This document shows, in pieces, positions 51,976-59,586 of a stretch of DNA of 64,000 nucleotides. The position numbers and the translations under genes were made by a program. The stretch is taken from assembly GCF_014201145.1 (NCBI RefSeq), contig NZ_JACHDP010000001.1, positions 1,116,001 through 1,180,000 of the forward strand, written 5' to 3'. The notes below the pieces were generated by a model. It had not been told where the DNA came from. It saw nothing but the letters and a program-made list of their open reading frames with translations, and made no database searches. This DNA is from Micromonospora parathelypteridis (GTDB lineage Bacteria > Actinomycetota > Actinomycetes > Mycobacteriales > Micromonosporaceae). Positions within the stretch are counted from its first letter, which is position 1; every line of letters starts with the position of its first letter.

Positions 51976-52040
51976 TCGGGCACCCTACGGGACCGACGTG
52001 TCCGCCAACAGATCCTGCGGGTACCGACCTGACGACGGGC

Positions 52041-52901
52041 TCAGCCAGACATCGACACCCGAGGGCCGCCCTGGTCCGGAAGTCGATCGGCGAGCATCGA
52101 ATGGGCCGCCCGGGTGGCCGCGAGCGCGGCCGGGTCCAACGTCGCGACCAGCACCGCCGTGCCGTCGTCGGCGCCCCGGGCCAGCACCCGCCCCTGCGGG
52201 TCGTAGATCGCCGCGCCGCCGTTGAACCGCCACGGGTCGACGCCTCCGACCGCGTTGGAGAAGACCACGAACATCGTGTTGTCCAGGGCTCGCGCGGCGT
52301 AGTAAAGGTCTCGGCGGTGCTCGGAACCGGCCAGGTATCCGCTGGGGCACAGGTATCCGTGGGCACCGTCGAGGGCGGCGGCCCGGCCGTGCTCCGGGAA
52401 ACAGCCGTCGTAGCAGATGCCCAGCCCGAGCCGCCAGTCGTCGACGAGCAGCGTGGCGCCCCGACCGCCAGCGCTGAACAGCTCACGCTCGTCGCCCCAC
52501 AACTGCTGCTTGTCGTAGCCGACCCGGACCGCGCCGGCCCGGTCGACCACCAGCGCGGCGATGGTCCGCCGACCGTCCGGGTGCCGGGCGGCGGCGCCGA
52601 CCAGCACGGTGACGCCGGCCTCGCGGGCCGCGGCGCGCAGCGGGTCGAGCCGAGGATCCGCGACCATCCCGGCAGGGTCGGCCGCGACGTCCGTGCCGAC
52701 CGGGTCGGCGGCGAGGGTCGGCGGGTGGTACGCGCAGAGGAACAGCTCCGGCAGGACAGCCACCCGGGCGCCCAGCTCACCAGCTTGGCGGACCAGGTCA
52801 GCCGCACGGACCGCGTTTCCGGCGACGTCGCCGGGCGTGGGCGTGGCCTGAACGGTGGCCACGGTCAGCGGGGTGGCGGGAACGGTGCGGGGCAGGGTCA
52901 C
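52041..52901 (-). CDS. carbon-nitrogen hydrolase (nitrilase superfamily)
   Basis: The product is 286 residues from GTG 52901. The Glu-Lys-Cys triad is visible as Glu in VLPELFLCAY (about residue 50), Lys in GYDKQQLWGDE (about 132) and Cys in GICYDGCFPE (about 167). Such enzymes hydrolyse amides, N-carbamoyl compounds or nitriles. No specific substrate can be named. It is divergent from the acnR-like gene with 77 nt between starts, so a regulator bound at 52928-52945 could affect both. Confidence 0.9.
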   Translation of the reverse strand: MTLPRTVPATPLTVATVQATPTPGDVAGNAVRAADLVRQAGELGARVAVLPELFLCAYHPPTLAADPVGTDVAADPAGMVADPRLDPLRAAAREAGVTVLVGAAARHPDGRRTIAALVVDRAGAVRVGYDKQQLWGDERELFSAGGRGATLLVDDWRLGLGICYDGCFPEHGRAAALDGAHGYLCPSGYLAGSEHRRDLYYAARALDNTMFVVFSNAVGGVDPWRFNGGAAIYDPQGRVLARGADDGTAVLVATLDPAALAATRAAHSMLADRLPDQGGPRVSMSG

Positions 52902-52927
52902 CGGGCGATGGTAGTCGGCGGGGAACC

Positions 52928-52945
52928 AAGCCGTACGTACGGTTT
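52928..52945 (+). promoter_or_regulatory. candidate AcnR operator upstream of its own gene
   Basis: AAGCCGTACGTACGGTTT contains the perfect 12-nt palindrome CCGTACGTACGG (52931-52942). It is 34 nt before the acnR-like start and 27 nt before the divergent nitrilase gene start. The same element (16/18) lies upstream of acn at 36730-36747, suggesting autoregulation and aconitase control. Confidence 0.6.
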
Positions 52946-52978
52946 GCGTGACCCGAGGTGACCTGCAACGATCGACGC

Positions 52979-53551
52979 GTGCCCAGAGTAAGCCAGGACC
53001 AGCTCGACGCGCGCCGGCAGGAGATCCTCGCCGCCGCGCGGGCGTGTTTCGCCCGGCTCGGTTACGAGGGGGCGACCGTACGCCGCCTCGAGGAGGCCAC
53101 CGGCCTGTCCCGCGGTGCCATCTTCCACCACTTCCGCGACAAGGACTCGCTCTTCCTCGCCGTCGCCGAGGACGACGCCGCGGCGATGGTCGAGACGGTG
53201 GCCCGCAACGGTCTGGTGCAGGTGATGCGCGACCTGCTCGCCCGCGCCGTCTCGCCGGACACCACCGGCTGGCTGGGCAGCCAACTGGAGGTCTCCCGCC
53301 GCCTGCGCACCGACCCGGCGTTCGCCCGCCGCTGGGCGGAGCGGTCCGCCGCGATCGCCGAGGCGACCCGCGACCGGTTGGCCCGCCAACGCGACGCCGG
53401 GGTGCTGCGCGAGGACGTACCGATCGACGTGCTGGCCCAGTTCCTGGAGCTGGCCTACGACGGCCTGGTGCTGCACCTGGCGATGGGCCGACCGGCCGGT
53501 GACCTGGGCCCGGTGCTCGACCTCGTCGAGGAGGCGGTCCGCCGCCGCTGA
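52979..53551 (+). CDS. acnR: TetR-family regulator, AcnR-like (aconitase repressor type)
   Basis: The product is 190 residues from GTG 52979. The helix-turn-helix region ARACFARLGYEGATVRRLEE and ATGLSRGAIFHHFRDKDSLF closely follows AcnR of Corynebacterium, which represses aconitase and binds citrate-Mg. The C-terminal ligand domain continues with LAVAEDDAAAMVETV and ends VLDLVEEAVRRR. Usually acnR lies next to acn; here it is 13 kb away. The palindrome 34 nt upstream recurs before acn. The name is given on family resemblance from memory, not on a computed alignment. Confidence 0.75.
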   Translation: MPRVSQDQLDARRQEILAAARACFARLGYEGATVRRLEEATGLSRGAIFHHFRDKDSLFLAVAEDDAAAMVETVARNGLVQVMRDLLARAVSPDTTGWLGSQLEVSRRLRTDPAFARRWAERSAAIAEATRDRLARQRDAGVLREDVPIDVLAQFLELAYDGLVLHLAMGRPAGDLGPVLDLVEEAVRRR

Positions 53552-53632
53552 CCGCGCCGACACCGGTACGTCGACCGTGGCGGAGCTGCTCCACAATGGG
53601 GCCGCCGATCCCTCCGGTGACAGGAGCAGTCG

Positions 53633-54574
53633 ATGATCGTGAACGCGGCGTCGGGCGACACCTGGGGCATCTCCGCCCCGACCTTCCTCCGGTACTACCT
53701 CGTCGCGGCCGCCGTGGTGGTGGCGATCGGGGTGTACTACCGGATCCGCCTGCTCACCGTCTCGGGGCACACCACACTCGACCCGCTCGGGCCACAGCAG
53801 GTCGCCTACCTCAACGGTGGGCCCCAACTGGCCGTGCACGCCGCACTCGGCGGGCTGCGCGGCAGCGGTGCGATCGCCGTACGCCCGGACCGCCGGTTGA
53901 CCACCGTCGGCACCGCGCCGGGCGGGCTCACCCCGCTGGACCAGGCCATCCACTGGGCCGCCCACCAGCACGCACGGGTCCGGGAGCTGCCGCAGGACTC
54001 CCGCGTACGCACCGCGCTCGACCAGATTCGCAACGGCCTGGAGCAGCGCGGTTTGCTGACGAACGACACGCAGCGCGAGCGAGCCCGCTTCTGGAACAAG
54101 GTCATGATGGCCCTGCTGGGCCTCGGCGGGCTCCGGCTGTTCTCTGGCTTCTTCAATGATCGACCGGTGGGCTACCTGCTGCTCACCCTTGTCGCGCTCC
54201 TGGGCGCCACGCTGCTGCTGGGCCGGGCACCCGCGCTCACCCGGGCCGGTCGGGCCACGCTGCGTGCCGTCCGCGAGGAGCACACCCACCTCGCCCCTGC
54301 CTCCGCGCCCGCCTACGCCACCTACGGAGCGGCCGGCGCGGCGATGGGCGTGGCCCTGTTCGGCACCGCCTCGCTCTGGGCACTCGACCCGGGCTTCGCC
54401 GACCAGGCCGAGATTCAGCGCCAGGCCGTCGGCAACTCCGGCTGGACGGGGGGCTCCGACGGGTCGAGCGGCGGGGGTGGAGACAGCTCCGGCGGAGGCG
54501 GTGACAGCTCCGGCGGCGGCAGCTCCTGCGGTGGAGGTGGCGGCTGCGGCGGCGGCGGGGGGTGCGGCGGATGA
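53633..54574 (+). CDS. TIGR04222-type membrane protein with Gly-rich C-x5-C-x5-C tail (putative MNIO substrate)
   Basis: The product is 313 residues from ATG 53633 with AGGAGC upstream. Helices lie near 17-35 (FLRYYLVAAAVVVAIGVYYR) and 155-205. The body, with LDPLGPQQVAYLNGGPQLAV and PLDQAIHWAAHQHARVRELP, matches the hydrophobic TIGR04222 domain. The last 45 residues are almost only Gly, Ser and Asp, and finish with Cys299, Cys305 and Cys311, each separated by five Gly. No other Cys is visible in the chain. The stop overlaps the start of the DUF692 enzyme, so the two are made together. The Cys tail is therefore a candidate site of modification; this is inference. Confidence 0.8.
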   Translation: MIVNAASGDTWGISAPTFLRYYLVAAAVVVAIGVYYRIRLLTVSGHTTLDPLGPQQVAYLNGGPQLAVHAALGGLRGSGAIAVRPDRRLTTVGTAPGGLTPLDQAIHWAAHQHARVRELPQDSRVRTALDQIRNGLEQRGLLTNDTQRERARFWNKVMMALLGLGGLRLFSGFFNDRPVGYLLLTLVALLGATLLLGRAPALTRAGRATLRAVREEHTHLAPASAPAYATYGAAGAAMGVALFGTASLWALDPGFADQAEIQRQAVGNSGWTGGSDGSSGGGGDSSGGGGDSSGGGSSCGGGGGCGGGGGCGG

Positions 54575-55389
54575 CCGGCCCGTCCGGAGTGGGCATCGGC
54601 TGGCGGCCGGAGATCGCCGGCTTCGTGGCCGACCTGCCCGGGCTGCGCTTCGTCGAGGTGGTGGCCGAGGCGGTGCCCGCGTCCGGGCCACTCCCACCAG
54701 GCCTGGCGCAGTTGCGCGAGCGCGCGGTGACGGTCGTACCGCACGGGGTGCGGCTCTCCCTCGGCGGCGCCGAACCGGTCGACCCGGCGCGGGTCGCCCA
54801 CCTCGCCGCGGTAGCGCAACGCGTCGACGCACCGCTGGTCAGCGAGCACATCGCGTTCGTCCGAGCCGGCGGCCTGGAGGCCGGGCACCTGCTGCCGCTG
54901 CCGCGCAGCCGGGCGGCGGTCGACGCGGTCTGCGCCAACGTGGCGCGGGCACAGGCCGAGCTGCCGGTGCCGCTCGCGCTGGAACCGATCGCCGCGTTGG
55001 TCGACTGGCCCGACGACGAGCTCGACGAGGCGGACTTCCTCACCGAGATCCTCGACCGGACCGGGGCACTGCTGCTGCTGGACGTCGCCAACGTGCACGC
55101 CAACGCCCGCAACCGGGGCGCCGACCCGCTCGCGTTGCTGGACCGTCTGCCGCTGGACCGGGTCGCGTACGCCCACGTGGCCGGCGGGGCCGAGCACGGC
55201 GGCTTCTACCACGACACACACACCGACCCGGTTCCGGCGGCGGTGCTGGAGCTGGTCGGCGCGCTCTGCGCCCGACAGCGACCACCGGCGCTGCTGCTGG
55301 AACGGGACGGCCACTACCCGCCGGCGGTCGAGCTCCGCGCCGAACTGGACGCCCTGGCGGCGGCCGCCGGCTTCCCGGCCGTGACATGA
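54571..55389 (+). CDS. DUF692 family multinuclear non-heme iron enzyme (MNIO-like)
   Basis: The product is 272 residues from ATG 54571, overlapping the upstream gene (ATGA). It follows the DUF692 TIM-barrel order: GIGWRPEI, H58 in VVPHGVRLSLG, E92/H93 in APLVSEHIAF, E138 in LALEPIAAL, D171/N174 in LLLDVANVHAN, H202 in AYAHVAGG, D215/H217 in YHDTHTDPVP and E244 in LLLERDGHYPP. These correspond to the iron-binding positions of MbnB/TglH-type enzymes, which rewrite Cys residues of peptides into oxazolone, thioether or other groups. The usual ENPSSY motif is changed to EPIAAL. Encoded with a Cys-tailed protein and a partner. Confidence 0.85.
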   Translation: MTGPSGVGIGWRPEIAGFVADLPGLRFVEVVAEAVPASGPLPPGLAQLRERAVTVVPHGVRLSLGGAEPVDPARVAHLAAVAQRVDAPLVSEHIAFVRAGGLEAGHLLPLPRSRAAVDAVCANVARAQAELPVPLALEPIAALVDWPDDELDEADFLTEILDRTGALLLLDVANVHANARNRGADPLALLDRLPLDRVAYAHVAGGAEHGGFYHDTHTDPVPAAVLELVGALCARQRPPALLLERDGHYPPAVELRAELDALAAAAGFPAVT

Positions 55390-55940
55390 CCGACGCGCAC
55401 GACGACACGCGGCCACCCGGCGATCTCGCCGGGCTCGCCGAGCGGCAGGCGGCGCTGGTCGCGACACTGGTCGCCGGCGGGCCGCCACCGCCGGGGTTCG
55501 CACCGGCCCAGTTGGCCGCCACCCGGGCGGCCCTCCTGCGCAAACGTGCCGGCGAGGTGGCGCGGCACTGGCCACTGCTCGCCGCCGGGCTCGGCGCCAG
55601 GTGGACGACGACCTTCGCCGGCTGGGCCGCCCGACGACCTACCGCCGGGTCGCTACGCGACGGTTGGGACCTGGCCCGCGCACTGCACAACCGGCAAGCG
55701 CTGCCCCCGGCCGCCGCCGAGGAGCTGGCCCTCCGGGAGGCGCGCCTGCGCTACGACGGGCTCTCGGCGCCGCGTCCGCGCCGGATGCCGACGGTGGGCC
55801 GCGCCGGCGGCGCCGTCGCGGTGCAGATCGCCGGCCGGGTACGCCTGCTGCGCCCCGCCCCGCGTCCATCGACGGTGCCCCCCGTTGGTGGCGACGGCGT
55901 ACCCGATGCGGCAGGATCGGCGTTATGGATCTCGGACTGA
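55386..55940 (+). CDS. SCO6045-like protein, probable MNIO partner
   Basis: The product is 184 residues from ATG 55386, overlapping the DUF692 stop (ATGA). Helical N-terminal part: LAGLAERQAALVATLVAGGP, PAQLAATRAALLRKRAGEVA, RHWPLLAAGLGARWTTTFAG, followed by RALHNRQALPPAAAEELALR. RKRAGEV and HWP resemble DUF2063-like partners that dock the substrate peptide onto MNIO enzymes, and the whole resembles SCO6045-like proteins of Streptomyces. The last 16 nt overlap the SDR start. Its partner role is inferred from gene order, and the family name is from memory. Confidence 0.7.
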   Translation: MTDAHDDTRPPGDLAGLAERQAALVATLVAGGPPPPGFAPAQLAATRAALLRKRAGEVARHWPLLAAGLGARWTTTFAGWAARRPTAGSLRDGWDLARALHNRQALPPAAAEELALREARLRYDGLSAPRPRRMPTVGRAGGAVAVQIAGRVRLLRPAPRPSTVPPVGGDGVPDAAGSALWISD

Positions 55941-56686
55941 CCGACCGCGTGTACGTCCTCACCGGCGCCTCCCGAGGCCTGGGCTACGCGACCGCGCAGT
56001 GCCTGGTCGCCGACGGAGCACGGGTGGTGCTCTCGGCCCGGGACCCGGACGCCGTGGCCGCCGCCGCGGAACGGCTGGGCGGCCCGGAGCACGCCGTCGG
56101 GCTGACCGCCGACCTGGCCGACCCGGAGACCCCGGGGCAGCTCGTCGCCGCCGCCCGGGAACACTTCGGCCGGCTCGACGGCGCGCTGATCTCGGTCGGC
56201 GGGCCACCGCCGGGCAACGCCGCGGCGATCACCGACGAGCAGTGGCGGCTCTCCTTCGAGACGGTCTTCCTCGGCACCATCCGCGCGGTCCGCACGATCG
56301 CCGGCGCGTTGCCCGAGGGCGGTGCGATCGGGCTGGTGCTCTCCACCTCGGCCAGAGGCCCGGTGCCCGGCCTCGGCATCTCCAACGGTCTGCGACCCGG
56401 CCTGGTCGGGGCCGCCAAGGACATCGCCGACGACTACGGCCCACGCGGTGTCCGGGTGGTCGGCCTGCTGCCCGGCCGGATCCTGACCGACCGCAACCGG
56501 GAGCTCTTCGCGGCGACCGGTGACCCGGAACGCGCCCGCACCGAAGCGGAGGCCGGCATTCCGCTGCGCCGCATCGGCGACCCGGCCGAGTTCGGGCGGG
56601 TGGCAGCGTTCGTGCTCTCCCCCGCCGCGAGCTACCTGACCGGCATCACCCTGCCGGTCGACGGCGGCGCGCTGCGCGGACTGTGA
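55925..56686 (+). CDS. SDR-family oxidoreductase with atypical active site
   Basis: The product is 253 residues from ATG 55925, inside the 3' end of the previous gene. The Rossmann cofactor motif is VLTGASRGLGYATAQCLVAD, and the C-terminal SYLTGITLPVDGGALRGL is standard for SDRs. The catalytic region normally reading S..Y...K is STSARGPVPGLGISNGLRPG, so Tyr and Lys are missing or moved. This variant occurs in a known SDR subgroup of uncertain activity. It may not reduce typical ketones. Its stop overlaps the glycosylase start (GTGA). Confidence 0.85.
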   Translation: MDLGLTDRVYVLTGASRGLGYATAQCLVADGARVVLSARDPDAVAAAAERLGGPEHAVGLTADLADPETPGQLVAAAREHFGRLDGALISVGGPPPGNAAAITDEQWRLSFETVFLGTIRAVRTIAGALPEGGAIGLVLSTSARGPVPGLGISNGLRPGLVGAAKDIADDYGPRGVRVVGLLPGRILTDRNRELFAATGDPERARTEAEAGIPLRRIGDPAEFGRVAAFVLSPAASYLTGITLPVDGGALRGL

Positions 56687-56748
56687 CGCCAGACCCGGCC
56701 AGCGATGCCCGAGCGGTGACGCCAGACCCGGCCAGCGGTGCCCGAGCG
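56683..56748 (+). repeat. 33-bp tandem repeat at the start of the glycosylase gene
   Basis: Two copies of a 33-nt unit beginning GTGACGCCAGACCCGGCCAG (56683-56715 and 56716-56748; one base differs), with a partial third from 56749. Each unit starts with an in-frame GTG, giving VTPDPAS-type peptide repeats and three possible starts. Confidence 0.9.
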
Positions 56749-57354
56749 GTGACGCCGGACCCGATCCGGCCTGCCGGTGCTGCTGGCGGCTATCCGCGGC
56801 CGACCCCGGCGGAGTTGGCGGCGGCCGCCGACCGCACCATCCCCGACGTCCTCGCGCCGGGGTTAGCGGTGCTCTTCGTGGGCATCAACCCGGGTCTCTG
56901 GTCGGCCGCGACCGGCTGGCACTTCGCGCGGCCCGGCAACCGGTTCTGGCCCGCGCTGCACCGGGGCGGGTTCACTCCCCGTCTGCTGCACCCCAGCGAA
57001 CAGGACGAGCTTCCCGCCCTCGGGCTCGGCATCACCAACATGGCCGCCCGGGCCAGCGCCCGCGCGGACGAGCTGAGCACCGAGGAACTACTCGATGGCG
57101 CCGCCATCCTGACCGACAAAGTGGCCCGGTACCGGCCACGCTGGGTCGCGGTGGTGGGGGTGACCGCGTACCGGATCGGTTTTCAGCGGCCGAAGGCCGC
57201 GTTCGGGCCGCAACCGGAGGCGCTGGCCGGCGCCCGGCTGTGGGTGTTGCCCAACCCGAGCGGCCTGAACGCGCACTTCACCCCGCTCACACTGGGCCTC
57301 GCGTTCGCCGAGCTGCGGGCGCCGGCGGGTCTACCGGACCGCCGCCTGGCCTAA
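56683..57354 (+). CDS. mug: G/U mismatch-specific DNA glycosylase (Mug-like)
   Basis: The product is 223 residues if started at GTG 56683, but GTGs at 56716 and 56749 are in frame, so 11 or 22 residues fewer is possible. The active site motif is VLFVGINPGLWSA (Mug/TDG motif with Asn), and motif 2 is LPNPSGLNAHFTPLTLG. FARPGNRFWPALHRGGF is also typical. It removes uracil or thymine from G mismatches, and damaged pyrimidines, in base excision repair. The first start overlaps the SDR stop (GTGA). The real homology begins at about residue 40 (PTPAELAAAADRTIPDVLAP). Confidence 0.9.
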   Translation: MTPDPASDARAVTPDPASGARAVTPDPIRPAGAAGGYPRPTPAELAAAADRTIPDVLAPGLAVLFVGINPGLWSAATGWHFARPGNRFWPALHRGGFTPRLLHPSEQDELPALGLGITNMAARASARADELSTEELLDGAAILTDKVARYRPRWVAVVGVTAYRIGFQRPKAAFGPQPEALAGARLWVLPNPSGLNAHFTPLTLGLAFAELRAPAGLPDRRLA

Positions 57355-57390
57355 CCGCCGCCGGCACCGGTACACCGGAGGGATACGCGG

Positions 57391-57452
57391 TGATCAATTG
57401 ATGAGAAGTAGGTCCGGATCGGTCCTGACACCTACTTCTCATCAATTGATCA
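57391..57452 (+). terminator. long inverted repeat with TGATCAATTGAT ends, between convergent genes
   Basis: Arms 57391-57413 and 57430-57452 are exact reverse complements over 23 nt (left end TGATCAATTGATGAG) with a 16-nt loop that could pair partly (GGATC/GGTCC). Third member of the TTGATCA-type family, between the glycosylase (+) and the ABC exporter gene (-). Confidence 0.82.
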
Positions 57453-57495
57453 AGGTGGGGCAGCAGCCCGCGAGCAACACCGTCGGCGTTGACCG

Positions 57496-59484
57496 TCAGT
57501 TGGCGGCGGCCGGCGGCAGCACCTCGTCGGCGCGGTAGGTGCCCAGCGGCATGACCACCGGCTCGGGGCCGGTCGCGTCGACGAACGGGGTGGGCGAGTC
57601 GGCGACCGCGAACTGGGTCCGGTACAGCTCGGCGTAGAGACCGCCGATGGCCACCAGCTCGTCGTGCCGCCCCCGCTCGACGATCCGCCCGCCGTCCAGG
57701 ACCAGGATCTGGTCGGCGTCGCGCACGGTGGAGAGCCGGTGTGCGATCACCAGGGCGGTTCGCCCGGCCAGCGCCACCGACAGCGCCCGTTGCACCGCCG
57801 ACTCGCTCTCCGAATCCAGGTGTGCGGTCGCCTCGTCGAGGATCACGATCGACGGCGCCTTGAGCAGCAGCCGGGCAATCGCGATGCGCTGCTTCTCGCC
57901 GCCGGAGAACCGGTAGCCGCGTTCCCCGACGGTGGTGTCCAGCCCGTCCGGCAGCGAACGGACCAGGTCGGCCACCTGTGCGCCGGCCAGCGCGGCCCAG
58001 ATCTCGTCGTCGGTGGCGTCAGGCTTGGCGTACCGCAGATTCTCGGCGATCGTCTCGTGGAACAGGTGCGAATCCTGGGTCACCACCCCGATCTCGTCGC
58101 GCAGGGAGGCGAGCGTCGCGTCGCGTACGTCCACGCCACCGACCAGCACCTGCCCTTCGGTGACGTCGTAGACCCGGGAGATGAGCATCGACAGCGTCGA
58201 CTTGCCGGCACCGGACGGACCGACCAGCGCGACCATCTGCCCGGGCTCCACGCTGAACGAGACCCCCTTGAGCACCGGCTCGTTGACTGTCCGGTCGAGG
58301 GTGGCGACCTCCTCCAGGGAGGCGAGCGAGATCTCCGCGGCACTCGGATAGCGGAATCGCACGTCGCGGAAGTCGACCCGGCCAGCGCCCCGGGGCACCG
58401 ACACCGCGTCGGGCTTCTCCACGATGCCCGGCTCGAGGTCGAGCACCTCGAAGACCCGGTCGAAGGAGACCAGCGCGCTCATCACATCCACCCGGACGTT
58501 GGAGAGCGCGGTGATCGGACCGTACAGGCGGGTGAGCAGCAGCGCGAGTGTCACCACGGTGCCCGCGCTGACGCCGCCGGTCACGGCGAGCCAGCCACCG
58601 AGGCCGTAGGTGAGCGCCTGCGCCAGCGAGGCGACCAGCAGCATCGCCACGAAGAACGTGCGCGAATACATCGCGGACTGGATGCCGATGTCGCGGACCC
58701 GCTCAGCTCGGGCGGCGAACCGGCGGGCCTCGACCTCGGGCTGGCCGAAGAGCTTCACCAGCAACGCGCCGGCCACCCCGAACCGCTCGGTCATGGTCGC
58801 GTTCATCTTGGCGTCGAGGTTGTACGACTCGCGGGTGATGTCGGCCAACCGCCGACCGACCCGGCGGGCCGGAATGATGAAGATCGGCAGCAGCACCAGC
58901 GAGAGCGCGGTGATCTGCCAGGAGAGGGTGAACATCACCGCCGCGGTGAGCACCAGTTGGATGACGTTGCTGACCACACCGGACAGGGTGGAGGTGAACG
59001 CCCGCTGGGCGCCGAGCACGTCGTTGTTCAGCCTGCTGACCAGGGCACCGGTCTGCGTACGGGTGAAGAACTGCAACGGCATCCGCTGCACGTGGTCGTA
59101 GACCCGGGTGCGCAGGTTGAAGATGATGCCCTCGCCGATCCGGGCGGAATACCACCTCTGGGCCAGCGAGAGCAGTGCGTCGGCGACCGCTAGCGCGGCG
59201 ATGAACAGGGCCAGCCGCACCACGAGTCGACCGGCCTCGGCACCTCCCCGGTTGATCGCGTTGATCACGTCGCCGGCGAGCACCGGTGTGGCCACGCCGA
59301 TGATGGCGGCCAGGACGACGGTGGCCAGGAAGACGACGATGTCGCGCCGGTAGGGCTGGGCGAAGGCCACGATGCGTCGGGCGACCCCACGCTTCAGCCG
59401 GTGGGTGGAGACCTCGTCGCGGTTACGCATCGACCGGAGCATGCTCCACCCGGCCATGCCTCCGCCGGACATCGGGTTGGACAC
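57496..59484 (-). CDS. ABC transporter with fused permease and ATPase (exporter)
   Basis: The product is 662 residues from GTG 59484 (ATG 59472 possible). Six helices in residues about 45-330 form a type I exporter domain. The ATPase has Walker A VALVGPSGAGKSTLSMLI, Q-loop VVTQDSHLF, signature RFSGGEKQRIAIARLLL, Walker B SIVILDEATAHLD and the H-loop VIAHRLSTV. It works as homo- or heterodimer to export lipid or drug substrates; nothing indicates which. It has no partner half-transporter nearby. Confidence 0.92.
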   Translation of the reverse strand: MSNPMSGGGMAGWSMLRSMRNRDEVSTHRLKRGVARRIVAFAQPYRRDIVVFLATVVLAAIIGVATPVLAGDVINAINRGGAEAGRLVVRLALFIAALAVADALLSLAQRWYSARIGEGIIFNLRTRVYDHVQRMPLQFFTRTQTGALVSRLNNDVLGAQRAFTSTLSGVVSNVIQLVLTAAVMFTLSWQITALSLVLLPIFIIPARRVGRRLADITRESYNLDAKMNATMTERFGVAGALLVKLFGQPEVEARRFAARAERVRDIGIQSAMYSRTFFVAMLLVASLAQALTYGLGGWLAVTGGVSAGTVVTLALLLTRLYGPITALSNVRVDVMSALVSFDRVFEVLDLEPGIVEKPDAVSVPRGAGRVDFRDVRFRYPSAAEISLASLEEVATLDRTVNEPVLKGVSFSVEPGQMVALVGPSGAGKSTLSMLISRVYDVTEGQVLVGGVDVRDATLASLRDEIGVVTQDSHLFHETIAENLRYAKPDATDDEIWAALAGAQVADLVRSLPDGLDTTVGERGYRFSGGEKQRIAIARLLLKAPSIVILDEATAHLDSESESAVQRALSVALAGRTALVIAHRLSTVRDADQILVLDGGRIVERGRHDELVAIGGLYAELYRTQFAVADSPTPFVDATGPEPVVMPLGTYRADEVLPPAAAN

Positions 59485-59586
59485 CGCTCACCTCCGGGTT
59501 GTCGGACTGACCGCACCGTCAGGTCAATTCTCCCGACGACTGTGACAACCTCGGTCGTAACCCGGATCTTCCCGTACGGTCCTTAC

